From Chromera velia (Eukaryota > Sar > Chromeraceae): a DNA stretch of 27,500 nucleotides. Under the pieces are notes generated by a model. That model was not told the origin of the DNA. It ran no database searches and was given only the letters and a program-made list of their open reading frames with translations. The DNA is taken from positions 1 through 27,500 of the forward strand of contig JAHBMJ010001381.1 in the NCBI GenBank assembly GCA_018398765.1. Direction: 5' to 3'. Position numbers and translations under genes: made by a program. This document shows, piece after piece, positions 27,297-27,500 of this stretch (positions are counted from its first letter, which is position 1; each line of letters begins with the position of its first letter).

Positions 27297-27500
27297 CGCC
27301 CCCCCTTTTATGAAGCGTGGCCGAGGGCTCGCCTTCGTACAGCACAGGGCACAGACGGGAGCAATCTACTATCTTTAGTTAAGGTCTGGAGAGGCGTGAG
27401 TCAGGCAGAGCGAGCTAAAACTCTTTATCTCTTAACACACAGCGCGTTTTGCATAAGATAGCGGGCAGCGGAGCCCACTGCGCGCAGCACCGTAAGGCCG
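27297..27500. other. Leader or terminal repeat region upstream of the gag-like frame
   Basis: About 200 bp between the gag-like ATG (minus strand) and the window edge. It could contain the element's leader or LTR, but the window ends before a boundary can be identified. Confidence 0.3.

Noticed and set aside
1-27500. tRNA or rRNA genes
   Set aside because: None recognised. No cloverleaf with a convincing GTTC-type T-arm and CCA-proximal stem was found by reading, though a computed scan (tRNAscan-SE, Infernal) would be needed to exclude them.

Overview
The window is eukaryotic nuclear DNA from a protist. Coding sequence is broken by GT-AG introns (34 bp to about 760 bp), intergenic DNA is long and full of microsatellites, and the recognisable families (DUF4419, Crinkler/RHS-type NTPase, integrin-like FG-GAP propeller joined to a polycystin-1-like membrane region, retroelement remains) are typical of alveolates and stramenopiles. 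My best guess is a chromerid-like alga (Chromera type). That is inference from gene style; there is no rRNA or organelle marker here to settle it.

Layout. (1) 331-1539, plus strand: an apparently single-exon DUF4419 gene. (2) 1540-3840: non-coding, with a 540-bp pyrimidine-rich microsatellite block and a clean 205-bp MITE at 2966-3170 with perfect 28-bp terminal inverted repeats and an 8/9-bp target-site duplication. (3) 8501-3841, minus strand: a Crinkler/RHS-like gene. It has a coiled-coil exon (to 6419), an intron with a degenerate repeat array, a P-loop NTPase exon with Walker A, a one-base reading-frame break near 5170-5220, then Walker B and a PD-(D/E)xK-like C-terminus. Upstream on the same strand I can chain nine further phase-compatible exons (8501-6795), including one hydrophobic segment. 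They may be the 5' half of the same gene or a separate unknown gene.

(4) 8815-20834, plus strand, divergent from the previous gene: the centrepiece. My 18-segment splice model has a total length divisible by three and encodes about 2145 residues. In order: a possible signal peptide, seven FG-GAP repeats each with a DxNxDGxxD calcium loop (a complete seven-bladed propeller), EGF-like modules, a Ser/Thr-rich GAIN/REJ-like stalk, a degenerate GPS-like cysteine box, TM1, a long cytosolic insert, and four more membrane segments resembling TM2-TM5 of polycystin-1. There is no channel domain. Introns in the propeller and EGF part are all phase 1.

(5) 20835-23640: AT-rich island and microsatellites without genes. 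(6) About 24090-27296, minus strand: a decayed retroelement with gag-like, zinc-knuckle-like, pol-like and reverse-transcriptase fragments. The gag-like frame has two internal stops, both TAG, and a second MITE-like inverted repeat abuts its end.

The genes do not form a pathway. The receptor-like gene would act at a membrane. The Crinkler/RHS-like protein belongs to a transposon-derived NTPase-nuclease class. All splice sites were placed by eye from GT-AG signals and phase compatibility, without transcript data.
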